Shown here: in pieces, positions 28,589-29,826 of the stretch
Numbering within the stretch: the first letter of the stretch is position 1
How the letters are laid out: each line of letters begins with the position of its first letter
Origin: Spirochaetaceae bacterium
GTDB taxonomy: Bacteria; Spirochaetota; Spirochaetia; Treponematales; Breznakiellaceae
Length of the DNA: 29,826 nucleotides
Assembly: GCA_031257075.1 (NCBI GenBank)
Contig: JAIRPM010000122.1
Location: forward strand, 1 to 29,826
Reading direction: 5' to 3'
Program-made: the position numbers and the translations under genes
The notes under the pieces: model-generated
The model's input: the letters and a program-made list of their open reading frames with translations, nothing else
Told to the model about the DNA's origin: nothing
Databases searched by the model: none

Positions 28589-29826
28589 CTACCGCAACCT
28601 GGGCCAGTAGAAGGCCGACCCTGATTTGCTTAGGCCGTCGAAATCCCAGATGGCTGGGTCCCATCCTAGGCCGCCGGGGGCGGCGGTTGTCCATGTGGCG
28701 GGAACTTTTAAGCCGTCGGGAGGAACGCCTTTGCCTTGCACGGTTGTTCCGGTTAAGTCGTTTGAATCATCGGTATATACCGCGTTGTTTATCAACATCG
28801 CGTTGTTGGCTATGTTGTTTTGAAGCGTTATGGCAAAGTGTTCCGCAGTCGGGGCGTCGTGCGATGCAAAACGTTTCGCAAAGGCATCGTTACTCGGATT
28901 AAGAGATATGTCTGTGTTTATAGCCGCGGAGTTCTTTATTGTTACGTTCAGCATATCCTCATTGTTAAAGACATAAGCAGCAAATCCGGCAATTCGTGAA
29001 TTTTGAGCGGGAGCATTTACCTGTATGTTTCCCGAAGTATAGCAGTTGTCAATGGTTACATTCGTTATGCCTGAACCTGTCTTGCACCGCATATCGCCAA
29101 TAAAACCGCCCGCGGTAAAGGACGCGGTGCCGCTTACTGTACCGGTGATGTTGCCGGAACTATAACAATTTACAAAATTGAAAACACCCGGGCTGTACTG
29201 GGTTGAATCATAATTCCCCTGCCATTGCCTCGCCAAAAAGCCGCCGGCTACGCAGACAGAATTATCGGTAACACTGCTTAGCGTGATGTTTACTGCGGAA
29301 TAACATTCCTCGATATGTATTTCACGGAAACGGGACGCCTCGCCAAAAAAACCTCCTATCAGCATAGCCCGGCCGCCGCCATAGGTGTTCTTTTTTTCCG
29401 CTATTTTGAGTTCACCTTTTACGCCGACTTTCCTAATGGTAATAGTTACCGGATCGTTAACAGTCGCTAACACTCCCCCAAAATAAATGGTGCCGTCAAG
29501 CGTTATCGGCTGATTATTGGGCGTTGATACTTCCAGATTGAAGTTTTCGAGAACGGCTCCGTCCCCTAGCGACTGGAAAAGCGCCATCTTTTTTATCGCT
29601 TGGCTCGCATCGCCCGAATTTAATTCCAGCCCGCTTATCGTGTAGCCGTTACCATAGAAGTGGCCTCCGTAGCCGGAGGGGCCTTGCCATGTTATTGGGT
29701 CGCCGGCTGAGTCGGTGTAGCCTGCCAGGTCGATATCACAGGCGAGGCTGTAATTTTCGGTAACGCCGCCTCCCGCGCCGCCCAGCAAGGTGTAGAAACT
29801 GTTTGCGTCATAGATACGGTTACCCA
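28589..29826 (-). CDS. GLUG-repeat surface/adhesin-like protein, C-terminal part
   Basis: The frame is open from the right window edge to a TAG at 28589-28591, giving at least 412 residues; the true start lies outside. The sequence opens with GNRIYDANSFYTLLGGAGG and the segment YSLACDIDLAGY, usual before GLUG-type repeats. It then has repeated units of the form N-CY-S-GNI followed by AGGF: ECYSAVNITL/VAGGFLAR, NCYSSGNITG/AGGFIGDM and NCYTSGNIQV/IAGFAAYV. The end, GWDPAIWDFDGLSKSGSAFY then WPRLR, is the standard cap of such proteins. GLUG proteins are secreted, probably beta-helical, and often act as adhesins. Ligand and anchoring are unknown. The terminator at 28378 probably ends this transcript. 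Confidence 0.85.
   Translation of the reverse strand, partial: GNRIYDANSFYTLLGGAGGGVTENYSLACDIDLAGYTDSAGDPITWQGPSGYGGHFYGNGYTISGLELNSGDASQAIKKMALFQSLGDGAVLENFNLEVSTPNNQPITLDGTIYFGGVLATVNDPVTITIRKVGVKGELKIAEKKNTYGGGRAMLIGGFFGEASRFREIHIEECYSAVNITLSSVTDNSVCVAGGFLARQWQGNYDSTQYSPGVFNFVNCYSSGNITGTVSGTASFTAGGFIGDMRCKTGSGITNVTIDNCYTSGNIQVNAPAQNSRIAGFAAYVFNNEDMLNVTIKNSAAINTDISLNPSNDAFAKRFASHDAPTAEHFAITLQNNIANNAMLINNAVYTDDSNDLTGTTVQGKGVPPDGLKVPATWTTAAPGGLGWDPAIWDFDGLSKSGSAFYWPRLR

Overview
The window most likely comes from a treponeme (Spirochaetes) with a mid-range GC content. The evidence is a full-length FlaA periplasmic flagellar sheath protein, a partial elongation factor G whose P-loop reads AHIDSGKTTLSERILFY (the spirochaete/mitochondrial EFG1 style), a treponeme-style DNA polymerase I, and several spirochaete-type exported proteins. 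Histidine and phenylalanine biosynthesis genes argue against a host-restricted pathogen such as T. pallidum and favour a free-living or gut (for example termite-gut) species. Species assignment is inference.

Layout. 1-105 is the start of an EF-G gene running off the left edge. 106-700 is mostly decayed DNA, including a remnant of an ISAs1-type transposase. 732-2729 is a DAHP synthase/prephenate dehydratase/ACT fusion. It converges on an operon (5064-2765) of a GNAT acetyltransferase translationally coupled to a HisH-HisF fusion. 5266-6561 is an orphan sugar-binding lipoprotein, separated by a strong two-way terminator from polA (9591-6688). Between polA and the next operon lies an array of five 23-bp hairpin repeats. 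9904-11464 is a thioredoxin lipoprotein/CcdA pair. 11589-12605 is an exported protein of unknown function with a sigma-28-like promoter. 14254-12686 is an NhaC-type antiporter.

14458-24577 is rich in envelope and motility genes: an N-acetylmuramoyl-L-alanine amidase plus a GerMN-domain protein; flaA with a near-consensus sigma-70 promoter; an orphan LolD-like ATPase bracketed by dispersed palindromes; two tandem Maf-type (DUF115/MptE-like) proteins likely to modify flagellin; adenylate kinase; and an operon of a FlgN-like protein, an NAD-dependent epimerase and an EFR1-type flavodoxin-ferredoxin. 24605-26066 (minus) is a small exported protein followed by a DHH phosphoesterase. 26269-26970 is a small RecA-fold ATPase. 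The right end (27037-29826) holds a putative lipoprotein with a repeat-built signal region, a gene fragment abutting an antisense fragment of a PD-(D/E)XK-type transposase, and the C-terminal part of a GLUG-repeat surface protein.

Points that stand out: two unusual amino-acid biosynthesis fusions side by side; a palindrome encoding the HisH-HisF linker; promoters placed so close to start codons that at least three transcripts should be leaderless; the hairpin-repeat array; and a three-copy dispersed palindrome family. I found no tRNA, rRNA or CRISPR. I see no obvious new defence or mobile system. The best candidates for undescribed biology are the DAHPS-PDT fusion, the leaderless-promoter pattern and the exported protein at 11589.
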